DNA of 64,000 nt from Terriglobia bacterium. GTDB lineage: Bacteria > Acidobacteriota > Terriglobia > Bryobacterales > Bryobacteraceae. The stretch is taken from the NCBI GenBank assembly GCA_025358575.1, contig JANYJA010000144.1, positions 1 to 64,000 of the forward strand, in the 5' to 3' direction. The position numbers and the translations under genes were made by a program. The notes below the pieces were generated by a model that was not told the origin of the DNA, did not search any database, and was given only the letters and a program-made list of their open reading frames with translations. Each line of letters begins with the position of its first letter. Position 1 is the stretch's first letter. Shown here piece by piece: positions 9,514 to 18,388 of the stretch.

Positions 9514-9720
9514 GTTTGGTTACCTTCCTCCAGTAGTCTGATTTCGATTCACTAAACAACGCGACGAGCGCCACATCCGTCAGCCGCAATTCTCATTGGT
9601 TGGAGGCTAAGTATAACAAGCGATCCTATCGCCACCATAAGCGATAATTTGGATAAATCCCATTCATAAAAGTTATATAAAGATTTTGCGAATAGATCGT
9701 TACACCTGCGCCAGTACCCA

Positions 9721-10182
9721 CTAGCAAGTGGGTATTGATGCGGCCCACAGCCCCATCTTCTTGAGCAGTCGCACCAGCTCAAGCCGCTCGCCAGCGCTCA
9801 AACTCGTCAGGGCTTCTTCCATATCGATGGCATGTCGCTGAAAGGCCTTTTGGATCAGTCGCCGTCCGGATGCGGTTAGCTTCACGATCCGAGCACGCAG
9901 ATCGCTGGGGTTCGCCATCCTTTGCAATAATCCTTTGCATTCCAGCCTGTCGATCGCGGCCGTAATCGATCCGCTGGCAAGAAGCACGCTCTTCCCGATC
10001 GTGTTCACCGGAAGGGGGCCTTTGTGAAGCAAGATCTCTAGCACGGCAAAATCCGTTCTCCCCAGCCCGATGCCCGCGATACTGCGGAAAGCGTGCAACT
10101 CAACGGCCCGAGATGCTTTCCAGAGCACCATCCAGACGCGGGGCGCGCTCGTGTCATCCTTGGCTTTCGGTCGGCGGCTCAC
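9721..10182 (-). CDS. MarR-family transcriptional regulator
   Basis: A 153-residue winged-helix regulator. The DNA-binding part includes LLHKGPLPVNTIGKSVLLASGSITAAIDRLE and the wing MANPSDLRARIVKLTASGRRLI, with dimerisation helices at both ends. The start codon is GTG at 10182. It is divergent from a YceI-family gene, and the space between holds two copies of one palindrome, the first overlapping the leader of this gene. It therefore probably represses both itself and yceI, with release by a small molecule or oxidant that the sequence does not identify. Confidence 0.92.
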   Translation of the reverse strand: MSRRPKAKDDTSAPRVWMVLWKASRAVELHAFRSIAGIGLGRTDFAVLEILLHKGPLPVNTIGKSVLLASGSITAAIDRLECKGLLQRMANPSDLRARIVKLTASGRRLIQKAFQRHAIDMEEALTSLSAGERLELVRLLKKMGLWAASIPTC

Positions 10183-10186
10183 GCCT

Positions 10187-10214
10187 CATTTTACCTCGAT
10201 ATCGAGATAAAATG
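10187..10214. promoter_or_regulatory. MarR operator, copy 1 (28-bp palindrome)
   Basis: A 28-bp inverted repeat with thirteen of fourteen base pairs symmetric, centred between 10200 and 10201. Its core is TACCTCGATATCGAGATA. It starts four bases upstream of the GTG start of the MarR gene, so binding would block that gene's translation-start region and promoter. Confidence 0.75.
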
Positions 10215-10260
10215 ACCTTGCCGCCCAAGATTCCCGAATCCTAAAATCGCGTGCCTCATC

Positions 10261-10278
10261 TATCTTGATGTCGAGATA
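10261..10278. promoter_or_regulatory. MarR operator, copy 2
   Basis: TATCTTGATGTCGAGATA matches copy 1 at 15 of 18 positions and keeps the same two-fold symmetry. It lies 28 bases ahead of the yceI ATG, where it could overlap the yceI promoter. Two copies in one divergent spacer support a real operator. Confidence 0.7.
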
Positions 10279-10306
10279 TCGATCTTAACGAGAGGCCAAA
10301 AACTTT

Positions 10307-10843
10307 ATGAAGACTACGTATCAAATCGACCCGGCGCACTCCAGCGCGCAGTTCACAGTTCGCCATATGATGATTTCCAACGTGCGCGGCGGTTTCCGCA
10401 GCGTGACAGGCACGGTAGTTTACGATCCGCAAAACCCCTCTGACGCTTCGGTGAACGCGACGATTGATGTCTCCACCATCAGCACTCTCGATGACCAGCG
10501 GGACGGTCACCTTAAGAGCCCCGATTTCCTCGACGCGGCCAAATACCCGGAAATCACGTTCAAGGGCACGAAGATCGAGTTGGCGGGTGAGGGCGAATAT
10601 AATCTGACCGGCGATCTGACCATCCACGGCGTCACCAAGCCGGTGGTGCTGAAGGTCGAAGGCCCTACTCCAGAAGGAAAAGATCCATTCGGCAACACAC
10701 GCGTGGGCGCTTCCGCCACCACCAAGATCAGCCGCGCGGACTTCGGTCTCACCTACAACGCAGCGCTTGAAACGGGCGGAATCCTAATCGGCGACACGCT
10801 GAAGATCGACCTCGAGGTTTCGCTGATCAAATCTGCGGCTTAG
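10307..10843 (+). CDS. YceI-family lipid-binding protein
   Basis: A 178-residue lipocalin-like beta-barrel of the YceI family, which binds polyisoprenoids or similar lipids. Family features are YQIDPAHSSAQFTVRHM at the start, GTVVYDPQNP, HLKSPDFLDAAKYPEITF, and GDLTIHGVTKPVVL. Unlike the periplasmic Escherichia coli protein, it has no signal peptide, so it probably stays in the cytoplasm. It is divergent from the MarR gene and has a copy of the MarR operator just upstream, so it is the likely regulatory target. Its stop and the stop of the peptidase gene on the other strand abut. Confidence 0.92.
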   Translation: MKTTYQIDPAHSSAQFTVRHMMISNVRGGFRSVTGTVVYDPQNPSDASVNATIDVSTISTLDDQRDGHLKSPDFLDAAKYPEITFKGTKIELAGEGEYNLTGDLTIHGVTKPVVLKVEGPTPEGKDPFGNTRVGASATTKISRADFGLTYNAALETGGILIGDTLKIDLEVSLIKSAA

Positions 10844-13102
10844 TTATTTCCCCGCATCCTTCAGGAGCATCGCAGCCTCATCGATAAGGGCGGTTTCCCG
10901 CTGCAGAGCGGCAGCGGCTCTTGGAATTTGCGACTCAGCTTCTGCCCAATTCTTGCGATCCATCGCTTCCAGCACACCGGGAAGCGGCTTGGCTTCATAC
11001 CCCGTGTAGGCTCCGGGCGCGTAAATCTGGTTCTGGAACCAGGGACGCCCCGGCAGCCCGGATGAGTCCGTCAACTTCGGTCCGCTTTCCATCAGCAGAT
11101 GATTCACGCGGTCCAGCGTTGCCGCATTTACCTGCAACCCCGCGCTCTGCACGCGTGCCACTTCCTTCGCGAACCGGTCGGCACTTGCAGTCAGGGCGTC
11201 GAGCGCATTTTCCAGCGGCGCAAAGTTAAAATGCGGGGGAATCTCCCTCGCTGGCGGGGCTTTCACGGGCTTTTCCGGGTCGCTAACAGCTCCAAAGACG
11301 CCCTCGTCGATCTGGCGATTGCGCTCGCGAATCTCGTCCTGATTGGTTTTCAGAAGCTTCTGTACATCGCCCATATACTTCTTTACGGTGTCCGCGAAGC
11401 CCGCGAAATCCAGAGGCAGCAGCTCGCTATCGGCCAGCCGCATTACTGCCGTACCTATAGTCTGCGAAAGCGCGCGGCCGTATAAGAATTTGGGATCGCC
11501 GAAATGTGTGAACCAATAAAAATCGTCGTAGATCGAATGGTAGATGCCGCCCTCGGTCTCCCCGCCGTAACCGATGTCCGCCGACGGAATCCCCAAATGA
11601 TGGATGAAGGCTGTGTAGTCCGACCCATCGCCCAACGCTCCGATGCGCAAATCTGTGCGGTGGCGCGCCTCTTCGCGATCTTCTGGATTGCGCGCTCGCG
11701 AGATATCCAGCAGTTGCCGCCGTTTCCAAACCGTCATGTCCGTTTCGGGATCCATCACGTCGCGCGCCACCGAGTTGATGAATTTCTCCAGCACATGCGA
11801 GCCTTCCGCATAGAAAAATCCGCGCCCGTTCGTATCGCTGTTGAAGTAAGCGACCGCGTGATGTAACAGTTCCTCCGCGTGCGCCTCCACCCACTCGGTG
11901 GATCCGAGTAACCCAGGCTCTTCGCCATCCCACGCGCAGAAAATGATTGTTCGCTTCGGCTGCCATCCCCGTTTCTTCAATTCGGAAAAGCCGCGCGCCT
12001 CTTCGAGCAGCGACACGAGCCCCGACACCGGATCTTCAGCGCCATTCACCCAGGCGTCATGATGATTTCCCCGGAGCACCCACTCGTCCGGAAGCGTCGC
12101 GCCTTTCAGGCGCGCGATCACGTCGTAGAGCTTCGCTTGGCCCCAATTCGAAAGCATCTTGAGATGGACTTTAGCCGCTCCCGGCCCAATGCGATACGTG
12201 ACCGGCAGTCCGCCGCGCCACTCGCGCGGAGCCACGCGTCCGTCCATCGCTTCGAGCAGTGGTTGCGCGTCGGCGTACGAAATTGGCAGCACGGGAATTT
12301 TTTGAATGGTCTGGGCGTCCGCTAGCGCCAGCCGCTTTGTCCCCGGAACCGAAGGCGCGCCAGGGGTCAACGGATCTCCTGGATATTGCGTATCCATCAC
12401 ACTCCCGCGCTGCACGCCCGTCTTCGGACGAAACGCTCCGGCGGGAAATACCTGTCCTGCCGCATAGCCGTCATTGCCCGGATCGGAATAGATGATGCAG
12501 CCCAGCGCGCCGTGTTCCGCCGCGACCTTCGCCTTCACGCCGCGCCAGCCGTTGCCGTATCGCGCGATCGCAATTGCGCCCTTCACGGAGACGCCGAGAC
12601 GGTCGAGTTCTTCGTAATCGGCGGGCATCCCGTAGTTCACATAGACCAGGGGACCGGTCACGTCGCCGTCACCGGAATATGCGTTGTAAGTGGGCAATTG
12701 CTCGGCGGCTTGATTGGATGTCGGGTCCTGATTGACCGCTGGCTCCGTCAAACTCGCGACGAATATGCGTGGAGAAAGCAGCTCCAGCTTGCGCTCTTTC
12801 GGGGTAGGGAAGAGAACATCGAAGGTTTCGATTTGCGCGTCGTAACCCCATTCCTTGAACTTCGCTAGCAGCCACTCGGCGTTGACTTTGTCGTAGGAGG
12901 AGCCGACGTGATGCGGCCAGGCAGTCAGCCGTCGCATGAACTCGCGCTGATTGTGCGGAGAGGGAAGATCGCGAAATTTCGCTTCCCAGTCGCGCTCCGC
13001 CAAGCTCGCCGCAGGGGAATATCCGTCTAGCGGCGGAGCCGGCTCTGCCGCCTGTGCCAGCAATGGAAAAAATGCCAACGCTACAATCAATCGATTTTGC
13101 AT
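10844..13102 (-). CDS. Secreted M28 metallopeptidase, glutamate carboxypeptidase II type
   Basis: A secreted zinc peptidase of 752 residues resembling glutamate carboxypeptidase II. After a signal peptide (LIVALAFFPLLAQAAEP) come a PA domain (about 110-300) and the M28 catalytic domain. Zinc ligands and catalytic residues are seen in GNHHDAWVNGAEDPVSG, WDGEEPGLLGSTEW, YFNSDTNGRG and YHSIYDDF. A transferrin-receptor-like helical dimerisation domain follows at the C-terminus. I start at the ATG at 13102, which directly precedes the signal peptide, not the one 27 bases earlier. It probably trims acidic peptides outside the cytoplasm. Confidence 0.92.
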   Translation of the reverse strand: MQNRLIVALAFFPLLAQAAEPAPPLDGYSPAASLAERDWEAKFRDLPSPHNQREFMRRLTAWPHHVGSSYDKVNAEWLLAKFKEWGYDAQIETFDVLFPTPKERKLELLSPRIFVASLTEPAVNQDPTSNQAAEQLPTYNAYSGDGDVTGPLVYVNYGMPADYEELDRLGVSVKGAIAIARYGNGWRGVKAKVAAEHGALGCIIYSDPGNDGYAAGQVFPAGAFRPKTGVQRGSVMDTQYPGDPLTPGAPSVPGTKRLALADAQTIQKIPVLPISYADAQPLLEAMDGRVAPREWRGGLPVTYRIGPGAAKVHLKMLSNWGQAKLYDVIARLKGATLPDEWVLRGNHHDAWVNGAEDPVSGLVSLLEEARGFSELKKRGWQPKRTIIFCAWDGEEPGLLGSTEWVEAHAEELLHHAVAYFNSDTNGRGFFYAEGSHVLEKFINSVARDVMDPETDMTVWKRRQLLDISRARNPEDREEARHRTDLRIGALGDGSDYTAFIHHLGIPSADIGYGGETEGGIYHSIYDDFYWFTHFGDPKFLYGRALSQTIGTAVMRLADSELLPLDFAGFADTVKKYMGDVQKLLKTNQDEIRERNRQIDEGVFGAVSDPEKPVKAPPAREIPPHFNFAPLENALDALTASADRFAKEVARVQSAGLQVNAATLDRVNHLLMESGPKLTDSSGLPGRPWFQNQIYAPGAYTGYEAKPLPGVLEAMDRKNWAEAESQIPRAAAALQRETALIDEAAMLLKDAGK

Positions 13103-13134
13103 TGCCTTTGAGCCTACGACATTCCGCAATGCAA

Positions 13135-13162
13135 ACGGGCGTCAGGTTGCCCTGACGCCCGT
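13135..13162 (-). terminator. Hairpin terminator after the glycine-zipper gene
   Basis: A perfect 12-bp stem (ACGGGCGTCAGG and its complement) with a four-base loop lies just past the stop of the 13200-13640 gene, reading leftward. The following T-run is short (GTTTGC), so termination may be partial. It sits before the M28 peptidase gene and separates the two transcripts. Confidence 0.6.
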
Positions 13163-13199
13163 GACCTGCAACGAAAATGTAAGAGGTGTCGTTGTTCGT

Positions 13200-13640
13200 T
13201 TAGTAGCCGCGTCCGTAGCCGTAGTCGTTGTAGGTGTTATCTTTGTGCCGCTTATACAAATACCCGCCGACACCACCCGCAAGAGCACCGACGGCCGCGC
13301 CTCTTCCGTGACCGATAAGCGCTCCTAAGACAGCACCCGCGGCGGCGCCCCCTCCGACATAAACCGCGTCCCGCTCCAGCCTATCTCGGTTCCAATCGCC
13401 GTACCCGTTACGGCCATAATTGTAGTTTCCGTTGCGCGGTTTTGCGTATGCATTCCGTTGATAGTTGTTGTACCCACGAGTTTCATAGCGATCCTGCACA
13501 GGATAGTGATAGTTGGATTGGTAGCCCTGTTGATCGTAATCCTGTCCGCGATCATCCCGGTCCCGATCTCTCCCGAACGAAGTGGCGGGTGCGATCATCA
13601 TTGCTAACAGCGCTAAACTGCCGATTAAAACCCGTTTCAT
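13200..13640 (-). CDS. Exported glycine-zipper protein
   Basis: A 146-residue protein with a signal peptide (LIGSLALLAMMIAPATSFG). A long low-complexity middle is rich in Tyr, Asn, Arg, Asp and Gly (about 23-92). A glycine-zipper segment follows at about 95-127 (GGGAAAGAVLGALIGHG, GAAVGALAGGVGGYLY), able to insert in or pack against the outer membrane. The tail is again Tyr/Gly rich. Such proteins are common in Acidobacteriota and have no assigned function. A hairpin terminator follows it. Confidence 0.8.
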   Translation of the reverse strand: MKRVLIGSLALLAMMIAPATSFGRDRDRDDRGQDYDQQGYQSNYHYPVQDRYETRGYNNYQRNAYAKPRNGNYNYGRNGYGDWNRDRLERDAVYVGGGAAAGAVLGALIGHGRGAAVGALAGGVGGYLYKRHKDNTYNDYGYGRGY

Positions 13641-13771
13641 ACCGTTACCTCCCCTACGCTTTGAGAGACGGGAACCCGATTCCGCGCGTTGCCATTCTGT
13701 AGCAAAGTTAATCTGGCGAGCTCGAACGCATTCGGGGAAAACACGCTAAACTAATTCAATCCCGAGGACTT

Positions 13772-14248
13772 ATGACCAATAATCTTCTTGCCTCATTCGC
13801 ACTGTTTTTCATGGCGGCATTCGCAAACGCCGCTGCCGCGCCGAAACCCGACTTCACCGGAAATTGGAAATTGAATATCGAGAAAAGTGAGATGGGCCCC
13901 ATGCCCCCGCCCACTTCAATGACTCAGAAAATCGATCATAAAGATCCCAAGCTCAACGTTACGACATCAGCCAGCGGCGGCCCACAGGGCGACATGAATT
14001 ACGACGTCAAGTACACCACCGATGGCAAGCCGTGCACCAACACATTTTTCGACCGCGAAGCCAAGAGCACGGTCACGTGGGAAGGCGAATTTTTGCTGAT
14101 AGAAACTAAAGCCGACTTTGGTCAAGGCGAAGTCACGATCAAGGGCAAGTGGGGCCTTTCGCCCGATGGAAAAACTCTAAAGCAGACTGCGCATATCGAA
14201 ACTGGCGGGGGAGCTTTCGATCTGATTTATATGTTCGATAAGCAGTAA
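13772..14248 (+). CDS. Secreted hypothetical protein, lipocalin-like
   Basis: A 158-residue exported protein. After a signal peptide ending near AAFANAAAAP it begins with PDFTGNWKLNIEKSEMGPM, a pattern seen at the start of many small acidobacterial secreted proteins with a lipocalin-like beta-barrel. It continues in alternating beta-strands such as KLNVTTSASG, KYTTDGKPCTNTF and EVTIKGKWGLSPDGKTLKQT. No catalytic motif is visible. It converges on the PQQ-like gene with six bases between stops. Confidence 0.72.
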   Translation: MTNNLLASFALFFMAAFANAAAAPKPDFTGNWKLNIEKSEMGPMPPPTSMTQKIDHKDPKLNVTTSASGGPQGDMNYDVKYTTDGKPCTNTFFDREAKSTVTWEGEFLLIETKADFGQGEVTIKGKWGLSPDGKTLKQTAHIETGGGAFDLIYMFDKQ

Positions 14249-14254
14249 GCGCGC

Positions 14255-15775
14255 TCAGCGCTCCAGAAACACCCCAAACGCCCACAGCGTTGCATCATTC
14301 GTCGTAAAGTAAACCCGCCCGTTCGCCAGCGTGATCCCCGTCAAATTGGCCGGCGCGGTCACCTGGTTTCCGGTTGAATACAATTCTTTGCCCGTTTCCG
14401 CATCCAGCGAATAGAGCGTCGCGTGGCTCGAACTCTTGGCGCGCTCGTCCTTCCCATACGCTCCAGCGGAGAGCGCGAAAGCCATTCCTCCGGTGATCAC
14501 CGGCGGCTCTGGAGAAATGATGTCGCGCGATACCCACGCCGGAGTCAATACGGGGAGTCCGCTCTGCTCGTCCACCTTGAACGCCACAATGGATCCATTC
14601 GGCGCGGGGCCATTCGACGAAGGCAGCTTCAACTCGGGATTGATTGAACCCCACACAGGCGCGAGCACCCAGCGCGTTCCGTTGGCATCCTGCCAGCTTG
14701 AAATTCCGCCCCACACGCCGCGATCCGTGGATAAAGGCTGCGTCTGAAACAACGGAGTGCTCACGCTCGAATCCAGTAAATACAATCGTCCATCGCGTCC
14801 CGCGCTCACAATTAAATCGCGATCCCTGTAAGTGAACACCACGGGTGTGGGCACGTTCAAAGCGCCACGCTTTACATCGCTCTCCGGCGCCGTGAACGAG
14901 CTCTTCAGCTTCAGCTCTTTCGGAGTCAGCGCCAGCAGTGCGCCCGCGCTGGTTTGCGCATACACCGTGCCGTCCGTCCCCAGAGCCACTCCAGACACGT
15001 TCGCATCGGCGACGGGATACGACGCCACTGTGGATTCCGGCGACGCCAGATCGATAGCCCACACGGCGTTCGGCGCTCCGCCGCATCCTCCGCTTGTCGT
15101 CGTGTACACGGCGCCTTCCGATACGGTCAGGCCCGATGACTTTGCTCCTGCGGGAATAAAGTTGACGGGAGGTTCGTAAGCGTCGCCGTTCGATGTGTTC
15201 ATCACGTGCAACTTGCCATCGGGGGTCACGGCAAAGACAGGCCTAGGGGTGCCAAATCCGCCGCCGCCAAGAGCGGCCGCGCGCGCGCCGCTGACCGAAG
15301 CAGCCGCCTTGGCTCGCCCCCCCGCGGGCCGCTTACCGAACACCATGGGAGGCGTCAAGGCCGGTGTCGCCGCGAATCCTCCCGAACATGCTGCGCTGCC
15401 GCCGCGCAATTTTACGGCTCCAGATACCATTTGTTTTTGCCAGAAGATCCGGTCCATGTCCGCGTCGATTGCCCACAGATTCCCACCGCTGCCTTCGACG
15501 AACGCCAACTCCTTGAAGCCGCGATACGAGATCAACATCCCAATCACCACCGGGGGCGTCAACGGCTGCAATCCCTTTTGCTGGGTCTCAAGTTTGCGCT
15601 TCAGGACCAGTTTGAAATCTTTGACGTTGTCCTTGGTGATTCTCGAATCGCTCTTTTCCCAGCCGCTGCGCTGCGCGTCGCCTGCGTAAGACGGCCAGTC
15701 GACCGGCCGCCCCTGCGCGTTCGCCAGACATGCACCACTTATCGTCATCACCGCTAGAGCTGCAAATCGTCTCAT
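14255..15775 (-). CDS. Secreted PQQ-like beta-propeller protein (paralogue 1)
   Basis: A 506-residue exported protein with a signal peptide (LAVMTISGACLANAQ) and a repeat-built beta-propeller of the quinoprotein type. Blade motifs include NLWAIDADMDRIFW, GTVYAQTSAGALLAL, GRLYLLDSS, TLYSLDAETGKELYS and GRVYFTTNDATLWAF. It starts with VDWPSYAGDAQRSGWE, as quinoprotein dehydrogenases do, but I do not see the vicinal disulfide or a full set of PQQ ligands, so it may be non-enzymatic. It is related along its length to the next gene upstream and separated from it by 29 bases, so both come from one duplication and probably one transcript. Confidence 0.82.
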   Translation of the reverse strand: MRRFAALAVMTISGACLANAQGRPVDWPSYAGDAQRSGWEKSDSRITKDNVKDFKLVLKRKLETQQKGLQPLTPPVVIGMLISYRGFKELAFVEGSGGNLWAIDADMDRIFWQKQMVSGAVKLRGGSAACSGGFAATPALTPPMVFGKRPAGGRAKAAASVSGARAAALGGGGFGTPRPVFAVTPDGKLHVMNTSNGDAYEPPVNFIPAGAKSSGLTVSEGAVYTTTSGGCGGAPNAVWAIDLASPESTVASYPVADANVSGVALGTDGTVYAQTSAGALLALTPKELKLKSSFTAPESDVKRGALNVPTPVVFTYRDRDLIVSAGRDGRLYLLDSSVSTPLFQTQPLSTDRGVWGGISSWQDANGTRWVLAPVWGSINPELKLPSSNGPAPNGSIVAFKVDEQSGLPVLTPAWVSRDIISPEPPVITGGMAFALSAGAYGKDERAKSSSHATLYSLDAETGKELYSTGNQVTAPANLTGITLANGRVYFTTNDATLWAFGVFLER

Positions 15776-15804
15776 GATGGAATCTCCAAAGTTTCAAGCG
15801 GATG

Positions 15805-17355
15805 TCAGCGCGTTTCCGGAATGCCAAAGCAATAGAGCACGCTGTCATACGTCGCAATGTACACGCGACCGTTTGCTACCGATAGACCGCTGAAGTGGTT
15901 GAACGACGCGATTTGATCGCCGCTCGAATATAGTTCCCTGCCGGTTTGCGCGTCGAGCGCATATAACACCGCGTGCGTGGAGGCCGCAATACGCAGGGGA
16001 CTGTAGTCCGCCAGACCTTTGTCCGCATAAGCCTGCCGAGTGTTTTCGCCGCTGCCGTACGAGTAAACCACGCCGTTGGCAATCACCGGCGGCTCGGCTT
16101 GATCCATGTCGCGCGACATCCAGGCTGGAGTCAGCTGATACTTGCCGCCCTTATCTTCCACCTTGAATGCCACCACCGCGCCATGCTTAACCGGGCCATA
16201 AGAAACCGGAACTTTGAAGTCTGGATGGACTGGCCCCCAAAATGGAGTCAGGCCCCAACGCGTCCCATTTGAATCTTCCCAGCTCGCCATGCTGCCCCAA
16301 ATTCCCGCCGATTGGAAATCCGCCTCTTCGTTGCACAACAGCGGAGTCCGATAGAGCGGCGTCTGATGATCGTCGCCGCCCGCCGACTTCGTATCCAGCA
16401 GGTACACGCGGCATTCCTTGCTGCCAGTGATCATCATCTCCTTGCCTTTGAAATCGAAGATAGCGGGTGTCACCTGCATGTCCAGATCGCGCTTTTCCAG
16501 CCATACCCAGTTCCGGGGCTCGAACCAATCCTTCAGCTTCAGTTCCGTGCCTTCGACCCGCGCGCCGATCAGCCCATTCCCATAGACATGATCCGCCGCG
16601 TCGTATCGCCCGTCTCCAGTGGGTGCCCACGCGGTGCCGCTCGAATCGATGGCCGCGCCCGTGCGTCCCCACAAGCCGCCACTGCGCGGATTGAACGTCA
16701 TCACCTTGTGCGAAGCATCGGTTATGTCCACCGCCCAGATCTGGTTCGGATTCCCCGCGCAACCTTGCGACGTCGTCGTGAAAATTAGGTTGTTCCATAA
16801 ATTTAGCGCGTAAGATTTTCCGTTCGGGTACCCGAACTGATACGGCGCTGCCACGTCTTCGCCGTCGCCCAGATTCAGCGAATGCAGTTTGCCATCGCCC
16901 GCCAGCGCATAGACCGTGCGCGCGCCAGAAGCGTTGGCCGGACCGATCACCGGTGTCGCCGTCTGCCCGGGCGGGCATAGGGGGTCGCCCTCGCTTCCGC
17001 GCCGCGCCGGTGTCGGATACTCAAAATGTTTTTTCCAGATGAGCTGGCCGGTTTCCACGTCGATGGCGTAGATGTTGTCCGAGATGCCCGCTTCGAGAGC
17101 GATCTGCTTTATCCCGCTGCGCGTGGCCACCTTCTCGATGATGAGCGGCGGAAACAGCGAGTGCATCTCCTGCGGAAGGTTGTCCAGCTTGATTTTCCAG
17201 AGGATCTTCAGATTCTTGACGTTACTCTTGTTGAGAATCTTTTCGTCTTGCTGCCAGGCAGTGCGCTTGGGGTTGCCGCCGTCGGTTGGCCAGTCGGCAC
17301 CGTTCAAGAGCGCGCACCCAAGCGTCAGCATGATTACGATATCTCGTTTAAGCAT
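15805..17355 (-). CDS. Secreted PQQ-like beta-propeller protein (paralogue 2)
   Basis: A 516-residue exported propeller protein. I start at the ATG at 17355, preceded by GAGG and directly followed by a signal peptide ([14 protein letters not shown]); an earlier ATG at 17496 would run into the neighbouring cytochrome gene. Blades are marked by [64 protein letters not shown] and [15 protein letters not shown]. With its paralogue downstream and a small cytochrome c upstream, it resembles pieces of a quinohaemoprotein dehydrogenase split over three genes. PQQ binding is not proven. Confidence 0.82.
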   Translation of the reverse strand: MLKRDIVIMLTLGCALLNGADWPTDGGNPKRTAWQQDEKILNKSNVKNLKILWKIKLDNLPQEMHSLFPPLIIEKVATRSGIKQIALEAGISDNIYAIDVETGQLIWKKHFEYPTPARRGSEGDPLCPPGQTATPVIGPANASGARTVYALAGDGKLHSLNLGDGEDVAAPYQFGYPNGKSYALNLWNNLIFTTTSQGCAGNPNQIWAVDITDASHKVMTFNPRSGGLWGRTGAAIDSSGTAWAPTGDGRYDAADHVYGNGLIGARVEGTELKLKDWFEPRNWVWLEKRDLDMQVTPAIFDFKGKEMMITGSKECRVYLLDTKSAGGDDHQTPLYRTPLLCNEEADFQSAGIWGSMASWEDSNGTRWGLTPFWGPVHPDFKVPVSYGPVKHGAVVAFKVEDKGGKYQLTPAWMSRDMDQAEPPVIANGVVYSYGSGENTRQAYADKGLADYSPLRIAASTHAVLYALDAQTGRELYSSGDQIASFNHFSGLSVANGRVYIATYDSVLYCFGIPETR

Positions 17356-17407
17356 TTTTGCGGAACCTCGAAAGTTGGGCGGAATCAACAGTGACGGTTG
17401 GATCTTA

Positions 17408-17899
17408 TCACTGATGCGAGGCGGTGAAAACGAGCCGGCCTTTTTGGGCTTCGATCTTCGCGGTTTCAAGCCCTGGAATTTTCTTGAAATCGGCAACCGA
17501 CTTGAAATCGCCCTTCTCCTGGCGATACTGCACGATTGCGGCGGCCTCCTTGTCCGAAAGGCTCAGCTGGGTTTCCAGGTCCTTGGCTGACGCTTGATTC
17601 ACGTGGATCTTCGCCACCGCCGCGGTCTTCGGAAAGTTCGCGGTCAGGTAGTCCACGGCATCGGCAAACTCGTCATCCGTCCCTTTGGCGCCACGCTGGA
17701 TCATATCCTCGACTATTGCGCTCCAGCCTTCTCGTGTTTCCTGCCGTGTCGCGACGACTGCCGCTGCGTGGCAGGCACCGCAAACCTTCACGGTCGCTTC
17801 CTTGCCCGTGCCATCGGGCAATTTGGGTGTCTGTGCCATGCCAGCGCCGCCAGTCAAACTCAAAAGAAGAAAGCCGCGCCCTATTAACTTGGATGCCAT
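17408..17899 (-). CDS. Exported cytochrome c / helix-hairpin-helix protein
   Basis: A 163-residue exported protein combining two parts. After a signal peptide ([13 protein letters not shown]) there is one haem-binding site, CGACH (40-44), with surrounding residues as in the cytochrome c region of quinohaemoprotein subunits. From about 100 a ComEA-type helix-hairpin-helix domain follows ([34 protein letters not shown]). It is first in a likely three-gene operon with two PQQ-like propellers, so it could carry electrons from them. The pairing of haem with a ComEA-like fold outside the cytoplasm is seen in related bacteria but unexplained. Confidence 0.82.
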   Translation of the reverse strand: MASKLIGRGFLLLSLTGGAGMAQTPKLPDGTGKEATVKVCGACHAAAVVATRQETREGWSAIVEDMIQRGAKGTDDEFADAVDYLTANFPKTAAVAKIHVNQASAKDLETQLSLSDKEAAAIVQYRQEKGDFKSVADFKKIPGLETAKIEAQKGRLVFTASHQ

Positions 17900-18093
17900 A
17901 TCCCCATTTTTTCAGACGCGCGCCAAAAAATCTCGTTTACAGTACCGGCGGAAGACGCCCGCGGTTTCAGCGTACGCCACTTCCGGTGACGCCAAAACCG
18001 TGTTTAATTCCCTAATACTCTGAGCAAGTTACCTCTTTTCGCCCCGGCGCCCGCCCAAATCGCCCACTACCATCAAACCGAAAGGAGTAACTC

Positions 18094-18357
18094 ATGTCCA
18101 CTCTGTTACTGATACTGAAACTGCTGCCCACCATTCTGAATGTGGTGCAAGCGATAGAAATGGCAATTCCTCTGCCCGGCAGCGGCAAGGCCAAGCTGGA
18201 ACTCTTGATGAGCACGGTTTTCGACGTTTTTGAAACCGATCCGGCGCTGAAAAACGAGGTCTCGAAGGACCGTCTCACGGCGCTCTTCCAGGGAGCCGTT
18301 CAACGTGTCGTCGCGAGCTTCAACTTGCTCGGTATTTTTCATAAGACCGTCGCGTAG
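18094..18357 (+). CDS. Small hypothetical protein, phage-holin-like
   Basis: An 87-residue protein with a clear ribosome binding site (GAAAGGAG). It has a hydrophobic N-terminal helix (about 2-19), the sequence IEMAIPLPGSGKAKLELLM, and a second moderately hydrophobic helix VQRVVASFNLLGIF near the end. This arrangement is reminiscent of small phage holin-like proteins, but there are no other phage genes nearby, so a domesticated or unrelated function is equally possible. It is followed 31 bases later by argD. Confidence 0.6.
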   Translation: MSTLLLILKLLPTILNVVQAIEMAIPLPGSGKAKLELLMSTVFDVFETDPALKNEVSKDRLTALFQGAVQRVVASFNLLGIFHKTVA

Positions 18358-18388
18358 TCTCAAACGAAGATCCATGTATGATCGGTAA

